Assembly (NCBI RefSeq): GCF_031877795.1
Contig: NC_133970.1
Coordinates: 44,003,533-44,067,532, forward strand
Reading direction: 5' to 3'
Origin: Strix aluco
Lineage: Eukaryota > Chordata > Aves > Strigiformes > Strigidae
DNA: 64,000 bases
Shown here one piece after another: positions 44,401-54,515 of this stretch. Made by a program: the position numbers and the translations under genes. The notes under the pieces are model-generated. The model was not told the DNA's origin and made no database searches. It saw nothing but the letters and a program-made list of their open reading frames with translations. Each line of letters opens with the position of its first letter. The stretch's first letter is position 1.

Positions 44401-45406
44401 TTATGGTGTGCCCATTAGCATCAACATATTTAAGGATGTGCCAGTGTTTCCATTATAAACCCCTATTTTAAAGTGTTTTATAACTCAGCTGTAAACATAT
44501 GGCACTTGGCAGAGACAGACACAATTCATCTGTTTCTATACCAGGACTTTAAAAAGTGTGCATGCATGCACACACACAAGCAATTGTGGGATCTTAGTCT
44601 TTAATGTAGTTCTGTAGCCCAAAATTATCTAAATCAAAAGAATAACTTGTCTTCAACTTCTGACATAGCTCTTCACTTTCACTGATCTCCTGATGTAGCC
44701 AGTTATAATTTGTTTTTCAAACCTTAAAAGCAACTGCTCTTATACTGTACCCACTTCTCTTGAGGGTTATAGTGTTACTGCCAAGGGGGTTTCACCTAAG
44801 GAGGGAGTCTCCCTCATCCTTCCCATTCACATTTCTGCAGCAAGCCTATAATGAACTATTTGGTAAACAAGCAATAGTCTGAAAACCTCCTTTAGCAAGC
44901 TCTTACAAAGGCTACCTTTAAATAGGAGAATGTTTTTAAACACTAGGCTGTAAAGAGCTTTGATACATTTTCAAAACATCAGCAAATGAAACAGAGCTGC
45001 CAAGAAGCTATTTGTTAGTTTTATTTTTCACTCCTGTTCTACTTTTAATTTTAGGCTGTTAAAAAGAAAACAAAGGAAATTAAATGAAAAGCTTCTCTAT
45101 TTAAGATAGTCTGGCTGTTCCCTCCCTAGCCTCCCTAGTGAACTCCCTCATGTCCATATCTGAATCTCCAAGGAGCACTATGTCCCCCACAGATCTCTAC
45201 AGGCAGACCAGTACAGGCTCCTTCCTCCTCGGACCTGTCGGTAGAGCTTTGCAGCAAGGGGTGGAAGTGGGGAGTCACCCTCCCAGAAGCTCTGGGCAGA
45301 TGCCCCCAAGGATGTACTTTGTGCAGATGGCCCAGCTCCTGACAGCTGCTGAAGGAGCAGGCTGTGCACTCCACTGTGCTTCTAAGTCCTCTTTTAGCAA
45401 AGTAAG
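41463..45406. other. No gene recognised (3.9 kb)
   Basis: No retroelement, RNA gene or domain-bearing ORF is recognisable. ORFs at 42258-42530, 43037-43369 and 43335-43677 are short and without motifs. Bases 42240-43900 are somewhat GC-richer and CT/AG-rich than their surroundings. It is the insertion context of ERV2. Confidence 0.45.
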
Positions 45407-45928
45407 TGTGAGAAACTGTGGACTAAGGTATTGTTTATTAAGATTTATGTTAAGCTCAATGTAAAATTAGACGACAGAAACCACTCATGCAAACAACCAC
45501 TGGACGCCGCCTGTGTGAGATAAGATAACTGTAATCACTCACACAAACTTAACCCGATACTGCTCATGCAAGATAACTACCAGATTTCCAGGAAGCGACA
45601 AGAAACAGGACAAGACAGCCCATATAAGGATATATGAGTAAAAGATCAACTATGAGACAAAGAGGGAAGACTTCTTACTTCAGCCTCAACAAATACCAGG
45701 AGGCAGGAAACGACCCCCCTAACAACAACTGAAGCATGCGCGGAGTACCTCCACTACCTCATGAGCACGGAAGTAAAGATGTATAAAAAGGGGACTATTT
45801 GAACTACTCAGCACGGCAGTTGGCGGAGCGCAGACTCCCCTGCCGTCCAGCGCTGTCTTTGCTCATATTCTACTTGCTATAATTAATAAAGATTGAATTA
45901 TAGTCCATTGTGGTCTCAATTTATAACA
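45407..45928 (+). mobile_element. ERV2 5' LTR
   Basis: It starts TGTGAGAAACTGTGG and ends TTATAACA, with TATA (TATAAAAA) at 45782-45789 and AATAAA at 45885-45890. The segment CTCCCCTGCCGTCCAGCGCTG (45834-45854) matches the ERV1 R/U5 block, while U3 differs, so related viruses with different enhancers are indicated. Confidence 0.96.
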
Positions 45929-45933
45929 ATTCC

Positions 45934-45951
45934 TGGTGCCGTGACTCGGAT
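45934..45951 (+). promoter_or_regulatory. ERV2 primer binding site (tRNA-His)
   Basis: TGGTGCCGTGACTCGGAT, identical to the ERV1 site and complementary to tRNA-His, 5 bases after the LTR end. Confidence 0.92.
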
Positions 45952-46126
45952 AAGGAACGGTGGGCTTCTGTCCTCCGGGGAGGCGCCCCGCGGCAATCCG
46001 CGGCCCCGCGACTGACAGCCTACCTCAACCTTACCGACGAACCTAAATTCTAGAATAGTGAGCAAAGGAGAAAACCGGTAAGATCCCATAAAAATTCTGT
46101 GCACGGGAGTCCGGACGAAGACGCAG

Positions 46127-46138
46127 GACGCGTAAGTA
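46127..46138 (+). promoter_or_regulatory. ERV2 probable 5' splice donor
   Basis: GGACGC|GTAAGTAT with GT at 46132-46133, in the same leader position and context as the ERV1 donor. Confidence 0.62.
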
Positions 46139-46327
46139 TATTGCGAATTTGCTCGCAGGTTTGCCGTTCGGGCGGGACTGGGTTTCCTGGAATATAACGA
46201 ATGAGAGGTTCGATATACTGAACCAAGCGAGTGTGGACTCTTAAGTACTGCGTTTCCCATCTCCCGCGAGGGATTGGGCCAGGAACAAGGGGAGTGAGTG
46301 AGTGTATGTTTGTGGATATTCCAGAAG

Positions 46328-47451
46328 ATGGGGGCGAAGGGCAGCAAGCCTTCGACTCCCATGGGAAGGGTACACACTGTACCTAAGAATACCCCTTTGG
46401 CATATGTCTTAGACAATTGGAGGTATTTCCCTGGAACCCTAGGGAAAGATAAGCAGAAAATGATAGAATACTGTACTAAGATATGGGGAGGGAAGAAGAT
46501 TTCTAAAAATACCTTTTGGCCAGTCTATGGGTCAGAAGAAGATTGGGTAAGACAGCAATTAAACCTCTGGGTCAATAATAAAAAAAAAAAAAACCCTTAA
46601 CCCAGAGGAGAGTCAGTATGCGGAAGTATGGATAAAAAGACCGGGAGCTAAACTTTACCCACTGAATGAAGTAAAAACTAAACAAAAGAAAAAGCAGGAA
46701 GAGTTAGACGAAACCCTTCTAACCCCCCCCTCCTTACATTCCTCCTCCTGCTCCCGTAGCCCCTCCCGAGGTCCCCAGAGCTCCCACTCCCCCACCGGAG
46801 TCGGAACAAGGGTCTTCCCCTCCTCCTAGACGCATGACTAGAAGTCAAAAAGGGGCAGCTCAGATGTATCCTCTAAGGGAAATGCCCATGGGGGGACCTC
46901 AGCCTATGATTGGATATATTTCTGTACCCCTAAACTCGGCTGACCTACGAGATTTTAAAAGAACCGAGATGGGAAAACTTGATTGAGGACCCACTTGGAG
47001 TGGCAGAAAGATTAGATCAATTTTTGGGACCAAACCTTTATACTTGGGATGAGATGCAATCTATCCTTGGTCAATTATTTACTACCGAGGAAAGAGATAT
47101 GATTAGACGAGCAGGAATGAGACTGTGGGATGTTCAGCATGCCCAGGGACCCCAAGCAGATATCAAATGGCCACTCCAAAGACCTAACTGGGATAATCAG
47201 GATCCAGTGCATAGAACTCATATGCAAGATCTGAGAACTATAGTAATTCAGGGGATTAGAGAAGCAGTACCCCGTGGCCAGAATATCAATAAAGCATTTA
47301 ATGAAATGCAAAAGAAAGATGAGAGCCCTACTGAGTGGCTGGAACGACTGAGGAAAGTCCTTCAACTGTACTCTGGGGTAAATCCAGACGACCCTTTAGG
47401 GCAAGCGCTCCTAAAAACTCAGTTTGTAGCAAAATCATGGGAAGATATCAG

Positions 47452-47488
<37 letters not shown>

Positions 47489-47784
47489 TTGAAAAGCTAG
47501 AAGACTGGCAAAATAGAGGGTTGGATGAATTATTGAGGGAAGCTCAGAAAGTCTACGTAAGGCGGGAAGAAGAGAGCAGCAAGCGACAAGTAAAAATGAT
47601 GGTAGCAGCTGTCAGAGAGGATCGCAACGGGCGGACTGGTGAACACAGATCTGCTGGAATAAAACAAGAGAACGCAGTAGTAAAGAAGGAACAGAGATGT
47701 TGTTTTTACTGTGGAAAGAAGGGACACATAAAGAAGAATTGCAGAGAAAGGATCAGAGATGAGGAAATATTGAAAGCAGAATAG
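46328..47784 (+). pseudogene. gag: ERV2 gag, frameshifted at homopolymers
   Basis: It starts with ATG at 46328 (MGAKGSK, a myristoylation signal as in ERV1). Matrix is open to 46600, where a 14-A run (46580-46593) shifts the frame. A proline-rich linker follows in other frames, with a second shift at an 8-C run (46723-46730) and a third near 46961-46985. Capsid (46979-47500) carries the ERV1-like IRRAGMRLWD and PRGQNINKAF motifs until a 35-A run (47452-47486), after which the nucleocapsid continues in a third frame with one zinc knuckle (CFYCGKKGHIKKNC) and TAG at 47782-47784. No full Gag can be made from this sequence as given; some length errors could be assembly artefacts. Confidence 0.88.
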
Positions 47785-47802
47785 GAGAGTCAGGGGCTCT
47801 AT
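47782..47802 (+). promoter_or_regulatory. ERV2 gag-pol UAG readthrough site
   Basis: TAG followed by GAGAGTCAGGGGCTCTAT, in frame with pol. CAGGGGCTCTAT is identical to ERV1. Confidence 0.75.
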
Positions 47803-49737
47803 ATTTTAGGGGACCGGAGTCATCATGAGCCCTTGATAAAGTTAAAAATAGGTCCCCATAAACAAGAGTTCACCTTTTTAGTAGACACAGGGGCTGAGAA
47901 ATCGACTATTAGGCAAATACCTGAGGGATGTAAAACTTCCTCTGAAAAAGTACAAGTAATAGGGGCAAAAGGAGAACCCTTTAAAGTAAGCAAAATCAAA
48001 AATGTGATATTCGAAACTGAAAATAAATTTGGAATGGGTGAACTCTTGCTCGTCCCTGAAGCAGAATTTAATCTGTTGGGACGGGATTTAATTGTTGAAC
48101 TACAATGTGGAGAAGTATTATTTATAGATGGGTCATCACGGATAGTGGAAGGTAAACGATTGTCCGGATATGCCATCGTTAAGTTGGAAAAAGGAGAATT
48201 TAAGACAATAGAATCAGGCCCCCTGAGTGCCAGCTGGTCAGCTCAAGCCTGTGAGCTGTATGCATTGTGGAAAGCATTAGTGTCACTGAAGGGAAAGGAT
48301 GGAACTATATATACAGACTCACGCTATGCGTTTGGAATGGTACATACCTTTGGAAAAATATGGGAGGAAAGCGGATTTATTAACTCACAAGGAAAAGAAT
48401 TGATACACCCGGAATTAATTCAGCAAGTTCTGGGGGCATTGAAAGTGCCGAATAAAATAGCAGTTGTACATATAAAGGGACACCAGCGAGGTACAAATTA
48501 TCAAGTCAGGGGAAATAACGCAGCTGATATAGAAGCAAAACGAGTGGCAGGCAATTATAATACGATTTTGACTATACAACCAGTACCTGTTAGTAAAAAT
48601 TTGAGTTTTGAGTCTGCAGAAAAGGAAAAACTAGAACAAATGGGAGCTAAGGAACGGGATAGTAAGTACGTATTACCAGATGGGAGAGAAGTCTTGCCGA
48701 AGGGCATAGCACTCGAAATATTTTCAAAAATACACAGTAAAACCCACTGGGGAACCCAGGCGTTAGTTGATCATTTCAATCAACAGTTTGCCTGTATAGG
48801 CGTATATAATATAGCAAAGACAGTCACAGCAGCCTGCGAGACCTGTCAAAAGGTTAATCGAAACAACACGAGACAAAAACCTCTTGGAGGACGTTCCCCA
48901 GCATACAGACCTTTCTCACACATACAAGTGGATTTTACTGAACTACCCAGAGTAGGGCGTTACAAACATTTATTAGTAATGGTGGATCATTTAACACATT
49001 ATGTTGAGGCTTTTCCTACCTCCAAGGCAACTGCTAACCAGGTTACTAAGGTATTACTTGAACACATTATACCTAGATATGGAGTACCTGATGTAATCGA
49101 CTCAGACAGAGGAACACATTTTGTGTCAAAAATTGTTAGAGATCTAGCAGAAAACTTGGGAATTAAGTGGGAATACCATACGCCATGGCATCCACAAAGT
49201 TCGGGAAAAGTTGAAAGGATGAATGGAGAAATCAAAACTATTTTGACTAAATTAATGATAGAAACCAAGCTATCATGGATCAAGTGCCTACCCATGGCAC
49301 TATTAATACTCAGAACCAGACCCCGAGCAGATATAGGAATATCAGCGTTTGAGATGGTATATGGAATGTCCTATAGAATTGAAAGTCCACAAACAAATGT
49401 TTTAATTCGAGATCGTGTAATTAATGAATATGTTTCACAATTAGCAGAGCATCGTAACAAACTTTGGGAACATGGGCTGATTGTGCAACGACCTCCATTG
49501 GACTTAAAAATTCACACTTTCAAACCGGGGGACTGGATATTAGTTAAAACATGGAAAGAAGAAACCCTAAAACCCAATTGGGAGGGACCTTATCTTGTTT
49601 TGCTTACAACAGAAACAGCTGTCCGGACTGCTGAGCGTGGATGGACTCATGCCAGTCGCGTTAAAGGCCCAGTGACAAGACCCCACTGGAAAGTAATCAG
49701 TACTCCAGGTGACACCAAGATAACCCTGAAAAGATAA
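47785..49737 (+). CDS. pol: ERV2 Pol lacking reverse transcriptase (PR-RNase H-IN)
   Basis: 650 codons open from the gag UAG to TAA. Protease has DTGA with Asp at residue 34. At about residue 106-110 (48100-48112) the protease end (GRDLIVEL) runs directly into the start of RNase H (GEVLFIDGSS). Compared with ERV1, about 1.54 kb (some 512 codons: end of PR, all of RT, connection) is missing with the frame kept. RNase H keeps its four acidic residues (IDGSS, CELYAL, YTDSRYA, AADIEA). Integrase keeps HHCC and Asp 383, Asp 441, Glu 477 with D-X57-D-X35-E spacing. It cannot reverse-transcribe itself. Confidence 0.93.
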   Translation, partial: ESQGLYILGDRSHHEPLIKLKIGPHKQEFTFLVDTGAEKSTIRQIPEGCKTSSEKVQVIGAKGEPFKVSKIKNVIFETENKFGMGELLLVPEAEFNLLGRDLIVELQCGEVLFIDGSSRIVEGKRLSGYAIVKLEKGEFKTIESGPLSASWSAQACELYALWKALVSLKGKDGTIYTDSRYAFGMVHTFGKIWEESGFINSQGKELIHPELIQQVLGALKVPNKIAVVHIKGHQRGTNYQVRGNNAADIEAKRVAGNYNTILTIQPVPVSKNLSFESAEKEKLEQMGAKERDSKYVLPDGREVLPKGIALEIFSKIHSKTHWGTQALVDHFNQQFACIGVYNIAKTVTAACETCQKVNRNNTRQKPLGGRSPAYRPFSHIQVDFTELPRVGRYKHLLVMVDHLTHYVEAFPTSKATANQVTKVLLEHIIPRYGVPDVIDSDRGTHFVSKIVRDLAENLGIKWEYHTPWHPQSSGKVERMNGEIKTILTKLMIETKLSWIKCLPMALLILRTRPRADIGISAFEMVYGMSYRIESPQTNVLIRDRVINEYVSQLAEHRNKLWEHGLIVQRPPLDLKIHTFKPGDWILVKTWKEETLKPNWEGPYLVLLTTETAVRTAERGWTHASRVKGPVTRPHWKVISTPGDTKITLKR

Positions 49738-49741
49738 AGTA

Positions 49742-49882
49742 ATGATAAAAACTTTGCTTGATCATTTTGTCGCATTACCTTTTGGTATAAAGTGTGTATT
49801 GTTGTTTATATTTGCAATAATTATTTCTCTCTTCGTATATTATATATGGAAGCATACAAAATGTACTAAAGGAAATTGTTAA
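49742..49882 (+). CDS. Small membrane-spanning ORF after ERV2 pol
   Basis: A 46-codon ATG-initiated frame starting 4 bases after the pol stop. It has a basic/polar N-terminus (MIKTLLDHF), a hydrophobic stretch at residues 19-36 (VLLFIFAIIISLFVYYIW) and a Lys/Cys-rich end (KHTKCTKGNC). The layout is that of a single-pass membrane peptide. It is followed 4 bases later by the cysteine-rich ORF. I do not recognise it and see no intact counterpart in ERV1. Because it is short and AT-rich, chance is a real alternative. Confidence 0.35.
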   Translation: MIKTLLDHFVALPFGIKCVLLFIFAIIISLFVYYIWKHTKCTKGNC

Positions 49883-49886
49883 ACTC

Positions 49887-50102
49887 ATGCAACCACACAA
49901 TATTGAATATAGAAAATATGTTGATATAAACACTCTAGATATACGAATTAAGTGTAATAATTTGAACCGCAATTGTTATCTGTTTGCTTGTTCCAAGTGT
50001 ATGGTATGCCAGGACAAATGGTGGACTCACTGTGAATGTGGATACCCTTCAATAGGGGTTTGCACACAGTGTTGGAAAATCCAAAGAACTCTCACTGAGT
50101 GA
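49887..50102 (+). CDS. Cysteine-rich small ORF between ERV2 pol and env
   Basis: 71 codons with its own ATG. The C-terminal half has C35-X2-C38-X2-C41-X7-C49-X-C51-X7-C59-X2-C62 followed by Trp, a spacing suited to zinc binding. ERV1 has a broken version at the same place (12390-12479). A similar pattern, C-X2-C-X10-C-X-C-X7-C-X2-H, occurs inside ERV1 Pol at residues 789-816. The position between pol and env is where complex retroviruses keep accessory genes; simple gamma-type ERVs usually have none. Function unknown to me. Confidence 0.5.
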   Translation: MQPHNIEYRKYVDINTLDIRIKCNNLNRNCYLFACSKCMVCQDKWWTHCECGYPSIGVCTQCWKIQRTLTE

Positions 50103-50306
50103 AAATCAAAGCAATTAGAGTCTAAACAAGAAATTATTTAAGAATCCCATGAGTGGTGGGAAATTTTTACCAAAGGAATAAACCCTCAATATTATTGTTA
50201 CTATTCCAATGAACCAATCCCCTTTGTAACTGAAATCTTGGCTATAAAGTGTAAGAAGGGAAGTACCAACTGTGCCTTGCCTCATCCCATTAGTTAAAGC
50301 TGTAAA

Positions 50307-50507
50307 GTGGGAAGCCTATATATAAACAGGCAGAAAGCCCAAAACAGCTGTTCTCCTGAAGAATTCCCTTGCTGCCGAGAAGATGGTACACCCCGTGGCT
50401 CGAAGCAACCGAGTCGACGGGCGAGGCAGAGGAGGAACAAACTGTGGAGAAAAGAATCAGAACAATGGGACACAAAAGCAACAATGGCCAAACTTCCCCA
50501 GGGATGA
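50307..50507 (+). CDS. ERV2 alternative-frame arginine-rich ORF over env leader
   Basis: 67 codons from a GTG, with no usable ATG, overlapping the env leader in another frame. The core EEFPCCREDGTPRGSKQ then RARQRRNKLWRK corresponds to the ERV1 frame at 12643-12951. If translated, it would need a spliced-on start. It could also be open only because the env frame beneath it is conserved. Confidence 0.38.
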   Translation: MGSLYINRQKAQNSCSPEEFPCCREDGTPRGSKQPSRRARQRRNKLWRKESEQWDTKATMAKLPQG

Positions 50508-51178
50508 TAAAAATATACTTAAATTGGCAAAATTGACAGACACCTTTTTTTTCTGGTGTACCGCTAGTTTTGTTATTGATAATAACCCAAGCAAATGGAA
50601 ACCCCCATGAACCAATGCTCTGGAAACTATATAACTTACAGGAATCTAGACTAATACAAAACCAGACCTCTCCGGGAAATTGGAATTTTACTGTCCAATT
50701 AGTCTCAATGATTCCGGTCGATATCCAGAGAGGCTGGGAGGCGACGGAAGCCAACTCCAAAGCCTTCTATGTGTGTCCAGCTTCCAATCCTGGAAAGAGT
50801 TATTGCAACTATCCAGGCCATTTTTATTGCGGTTATTGGGGTTGCGAGACAATAGCCTCAGACTGGCCAACAAAAGGAGACAAATATATAAGTATCACTT
50901 GGGGACCTCCAGGTTGCATTCCACCACAACATGGATCTGACGGCTCCGGGGTCTGGGGATCCGTAAGGGGGGTGAAATCATCTCCATCAGAATGCGACAG
51001 AATAGAAATTGAAGTTAAACAACCAGAAGATGACACATGGTTAATTGGCCGTACCTGGGGAATTAGATATTGGGAACCTGGAGCAGATAGAGGAAGCTTT
51101 TTCAAAATAATAAAAGAAAGGATACCCCACGATCCTTTACCAGTAGGACCAAATCCGGTCCTGAATCCACCCACTTTC

Positions 51179-51215
<37 letters not shown>

Positions 51216-51973
51216 TTGTCCCCGTGAACATCGCAACCCCTTCCCCAGACTCCTTTTTGAAAACAGCTAATGGTACCATGACTGAATTCTCCTTATCTAG
51301 GGATTTAAAGTTGTTAGAATCCAAAGACCCTTTATGGAATCTAATGCAAGCCTCTCTAGTACAAGGTCAGGAATTACAAGGTTTGCAAATGGCTGTAGAT
51401 GAGGATTTAGCGAAAATAGAACAATCTATCCAAAATTTAGCCACTTCAGTAAAGTTTTTATCAGAAGTAGTACTACAAAATAGAAGAGGATTAGACCTAT
51501 TATTTTTGAAGGAAGGAGGGTTATGTGTAGCTCTCAGTGAAGAATGTGGTTCTTTTGCTGACCATACGGGAGTCGTCCAAGACTCCATGTCCGAACTTCG
51601 GAAAAGGTTAGACCAACGTAGAAAGGATCGTGAAGCGGGCAGGTCATGGTATGAAAACTGGTTTAATGTTTCACCTTGGCTAACCACTTTGTTGTCGGCT
51701 TTAGCAGGACCGCTTATTATGTTGATCCTGGGACTTATATTTGGGCCTTGTATATTACGCTATATTTTTCATTTTATTAAAGAACGGTTTGACACAGCTA
51801 AATTGCTTATTTTAACCTCGAGAGTAGAATATGAAAGTGTATCTAATAATGAAGATGAAAATTATTGTGAATGTATTATGCCACGCGAAAATCATTATTG
51901 TGAGTGCTATAATAAATGTCGAAATTGTGAAAAAGAAATTGTTTACAAGAATGAAGATGAAAGTAGCTCCTAA
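50383..51973 (+). pseudogene. env: ERV2 env (gamma type, frameshifted leader, SU/TM junction lost)
   Basis: The ATG at 50383 (MVHPVARSNRV) matches the ERV1 env start. The leader frame is lost near an 8-T run (50545-50552); the remaining 467 codons (50570-51973) are open. SU is recognisable to a proline-rich hinge holding a 32-A run (51182-51213), then jumps to the TM heptad region, so the SU C-terminus, cleavage site and fusion peptide are missing. TM has the LQNRRGLDLL immunosuppressive-type motif and C-X6-C followed by Gly where the gamma pattern has a further Cys, then a membrane span and a Cys-rich tail (YCECIMPRENHYCECY). Not a functional fusion protein. Confidence 0.88.
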
Positions 51974-51987
51974 TAAACAATAGGATA

Positions 51988-52004
51988 AAAAGAAAAAGGG
52001 GGGA
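51988..52004 (+). promoter_or_regulatory. ERV2 polypurine tract
   Basis: AAAAGAAAAAGGGGGGA directly before the 3' LTR, the same as in ERV1. Unlike ERV1, env ends upstream of it. Confidence 0.9.
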
Positions 52005-52005
52005 T

Positions 52006-52527
52006 TGTGAGAAACTGTGGACTAAGGTATTGTTTATTAAGATTTATGTTAAGCTCAATGTAAAATTAGACGACAGAAACCACTCATGCAAACAACCACT
52101 GGACGCCGCCTGTGTGAGATAAGATAACTGTAATCACTCACACAAACTTAACCCGATACTGCTCATGCAAGATAACTACCAGATTTCCAGGAAGCGACAA
52201 GAAACAGGACAAGACGGCCCATATAAGGATATATGAGTAAAAGATCAACTATGAGACAAAGAGGGAAGACTTCTTACTTCAGCCTCAACAAATACCAGGA
52301 GGCAGGAAACGACCCCCCTAACAACAACTGAAGCATGCGCGGAGTACCTCCACTACCTCATGAGCACGGAAGTAAAGATGTATAAAAAGGGGACTATTTG
52401 AACTACTCAGCACGGCAGTTGGCGGAGCGCAGACTCCCCTGCCGTCCAGCGCTGTCTTTGCTCATATTCTACTTGCTATAATTAATAAAGATTGAATTAT
52501 AGTCCATTGTGGTCTCAATTTATAACA
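52006..52527 (+). mobile_element. ERV2 3' LTR
   Basis: 522 bp, identical to the 5' LTR except one A/G change (GACAGCCC at 5', GACGGCCC at 3'). Followed by GTAAG. Confidence 0.96.
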
Positions 52528-52532
52528 GTAAG

Positions 52533-54515
52533 GAAGTGAGAAGTACCACTGACCTCACAAGGACTATTCATGCACAGAAACTCAACCATCTGCTCCTGTA
52601 TCTTGCTAATTCAGAGACCTAAATCAATAAGACTGTTCCAGACTTACATCTGGTCTTCATGTTAGGGATCCCTGAGGTCTGCCATGAGAACCGCTACTCA
52701 CCCAGTATTCATGGAAATACACAAGGATTCATGGAAAAAAAACAAAAGCCAGATGTATTTAGTCTTTTGGAATTACAGTTTCCAGAGCCCAGTGTCTTGT
52801 ATGTGCTTTCTGTAGCGCTGAGAGGGTTCTGCAGTTGTGCTGTCAATTGTGCAATAAACACAGCAAGCTGAAAACCCAGACATCAAGGACCCATTGAACA
52901 AGCCAAGGAATATTTTTTATAACCAAATTCCAAAATGCTATAATTTCTGAATTTAATCACAAATTCACAGCATGGCAGTTAAATAAGCAGTTTAATTCCT
53001 CATGATTCTTACATACAGAAAATCACCAGAATTGCTGGTAAGTTAAAACATCTGCAGAAAGCCAAGAGGTGCACAAAAGAGCACTTCACTTCAAACAAAG
53101 GCAGAGGCAGCACTCAGGCTCACGGATGGGATAGGAGAACCCAACACAGGGAGGGCTCTAAAGATCTCTCAGTCACATGCCCTGCAAAGGGCTCAACTTG
53201 CCTTAATCCTCACCATTGTTTGTCCAATAGAGAAGTATTTGGTACTAGGGAAAGAGGAAACAAGCAGCTTCCCTGGGGCTACCTATGCCCATGGTCTATC
53301 AAGCCGTGTAGTTGTGGCCAGAAACAAATATGTTACCTGGTTGTTTTGTCTCCCTTGCTGTCCTTTGGCCCGGCCATAGCATGTCCTTGCAGGATGTACA
53401 CGCTGCTTGGAAAGACCAAAGCCACAGATATCAACTAGTGAGCCAGCCTGTCCTGTGCATCAGTCCACAAATGTTTCACCCAACTGCAACACCTGAAGAA
53501 AAGCTTGGACTTGTACTCCCCCCCTCGTCCCCACACTGTGAAGTCAGTCTACATCTGGCCCCACTGAACATGCTCACCTGTTAGCACACACTTGAACAGC
53601 AGCAAAGACAAAGGGACAGAGAGCTTCAGTTGTACCATTTATAATTCATCTAAGACATGAGGTGCAGTCTGCCTGACTTGTTTCCCTGTGCATAGAAAAA
53701 GCTAGGTGATAGAGAAAGCATTACAAATAGTCATTGTGCCATTTAATGAGATTTGGGTCATCTGGAATTGGAGGCCACGAACCCCAAATGATTTTTCCTG
53801 CCCGCTGATTAGGCAGAATTTGGCACTACTTCTCTCACCACTCTCACCACTAACAGACTTCCAAAAAGTGTGTGCCAAGATCAACCTTGATGTAATTCCA
53901 GCAACTTCATCAGAGAAATATTTAGCTCTGTCCTTAATCACCTCCATCCATTTTTTGACTTTCCAGTATCCTTCTATGAACAATGATTTGCCTTTGATTC
54001 CTGGGACACCAAACCAAGATGACTTTGTTGTTGGACAAGCAATTCCAAGGTCAGAGTGGTGAGCTGGAAAGGCAGATAGCGCTGGTTCTACATGCTAGCT
54101 GTGGTTGCTGTCTCAGCTCAATGGCCCCTAAAGTAAGTATGGCTGAACAGCTCACCCTTCTCATTCACTGCTCCACAGATACTTCTAACACCATGGACCA
54201 CAATTACCAAGCAATAGCTCCATTGCTCATTTTATATCATCAGACCCCAAGCAAGAAATGCCATCCACATCAACTTCCATGTAATCATTTTTCCAAATAG
54301 AAAGCTCTTGAAATTATATATACTAAAAGACAAAGGCTAAAGAGAAAGAAAAGGTCTAACAATGAAATGCAGCCGGTACAAAACTCACTGGCTGGCTTCT
54401 GGGCTGACAGAATACATCACAGTTCTGCACCTCTTCCACTACATTTTGATTCCAGGAACACACTGGAGCTCACCTATAATGGAACACTAGGAGTATGGAC
54501 TCTGCTATTTGTGGG
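52533..54515. other. No gene recognised (2 kb)
   Basis: Short motif-free ORFs only (52659-52871, 53312-53584, 53706-54062). No retroelement recognised. Confidence 0.5.

Larger units (their letters stand above)
45407..52527 (+). mobile_element. ERV2: very young, defective gamma-type provirus without RT
   Basis: 7.1 kb bounded by 522-bp LTRs that differ at a single base and flanked by a perfect 5-bp duplication GTAAG (45402-45406 and 52528-52532). It shares primer site, splice donor, gag-UAG-pol layout and polypurine tract with ERV1. gag is frameshifted, pol lacks the RT domain in frame, and env carries a frameshift in the signal peptide and an in-frame loss of the SU/TM junction. Near-identical LTRs with so much loss suggest it was already defective when copied, using proteins of a helper. 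Confidence 0.95.

Noticed and set aside
45916-46416. 166-codon minus-strand ORF in the ERV2 leader
   Set aside because: Antisense to leader and gag. An antisense gene like those of some deltaretroviruses was considered, but there is no conserved counterpart in ERV1 beyond shadow similarity.
47335-47784. Separate 149-codon gene upstream of pol
   Set aside because: It is the frameshifted nucleocapsid end of ERV2 gag; its N-terminal part is out-of-frame capsid.
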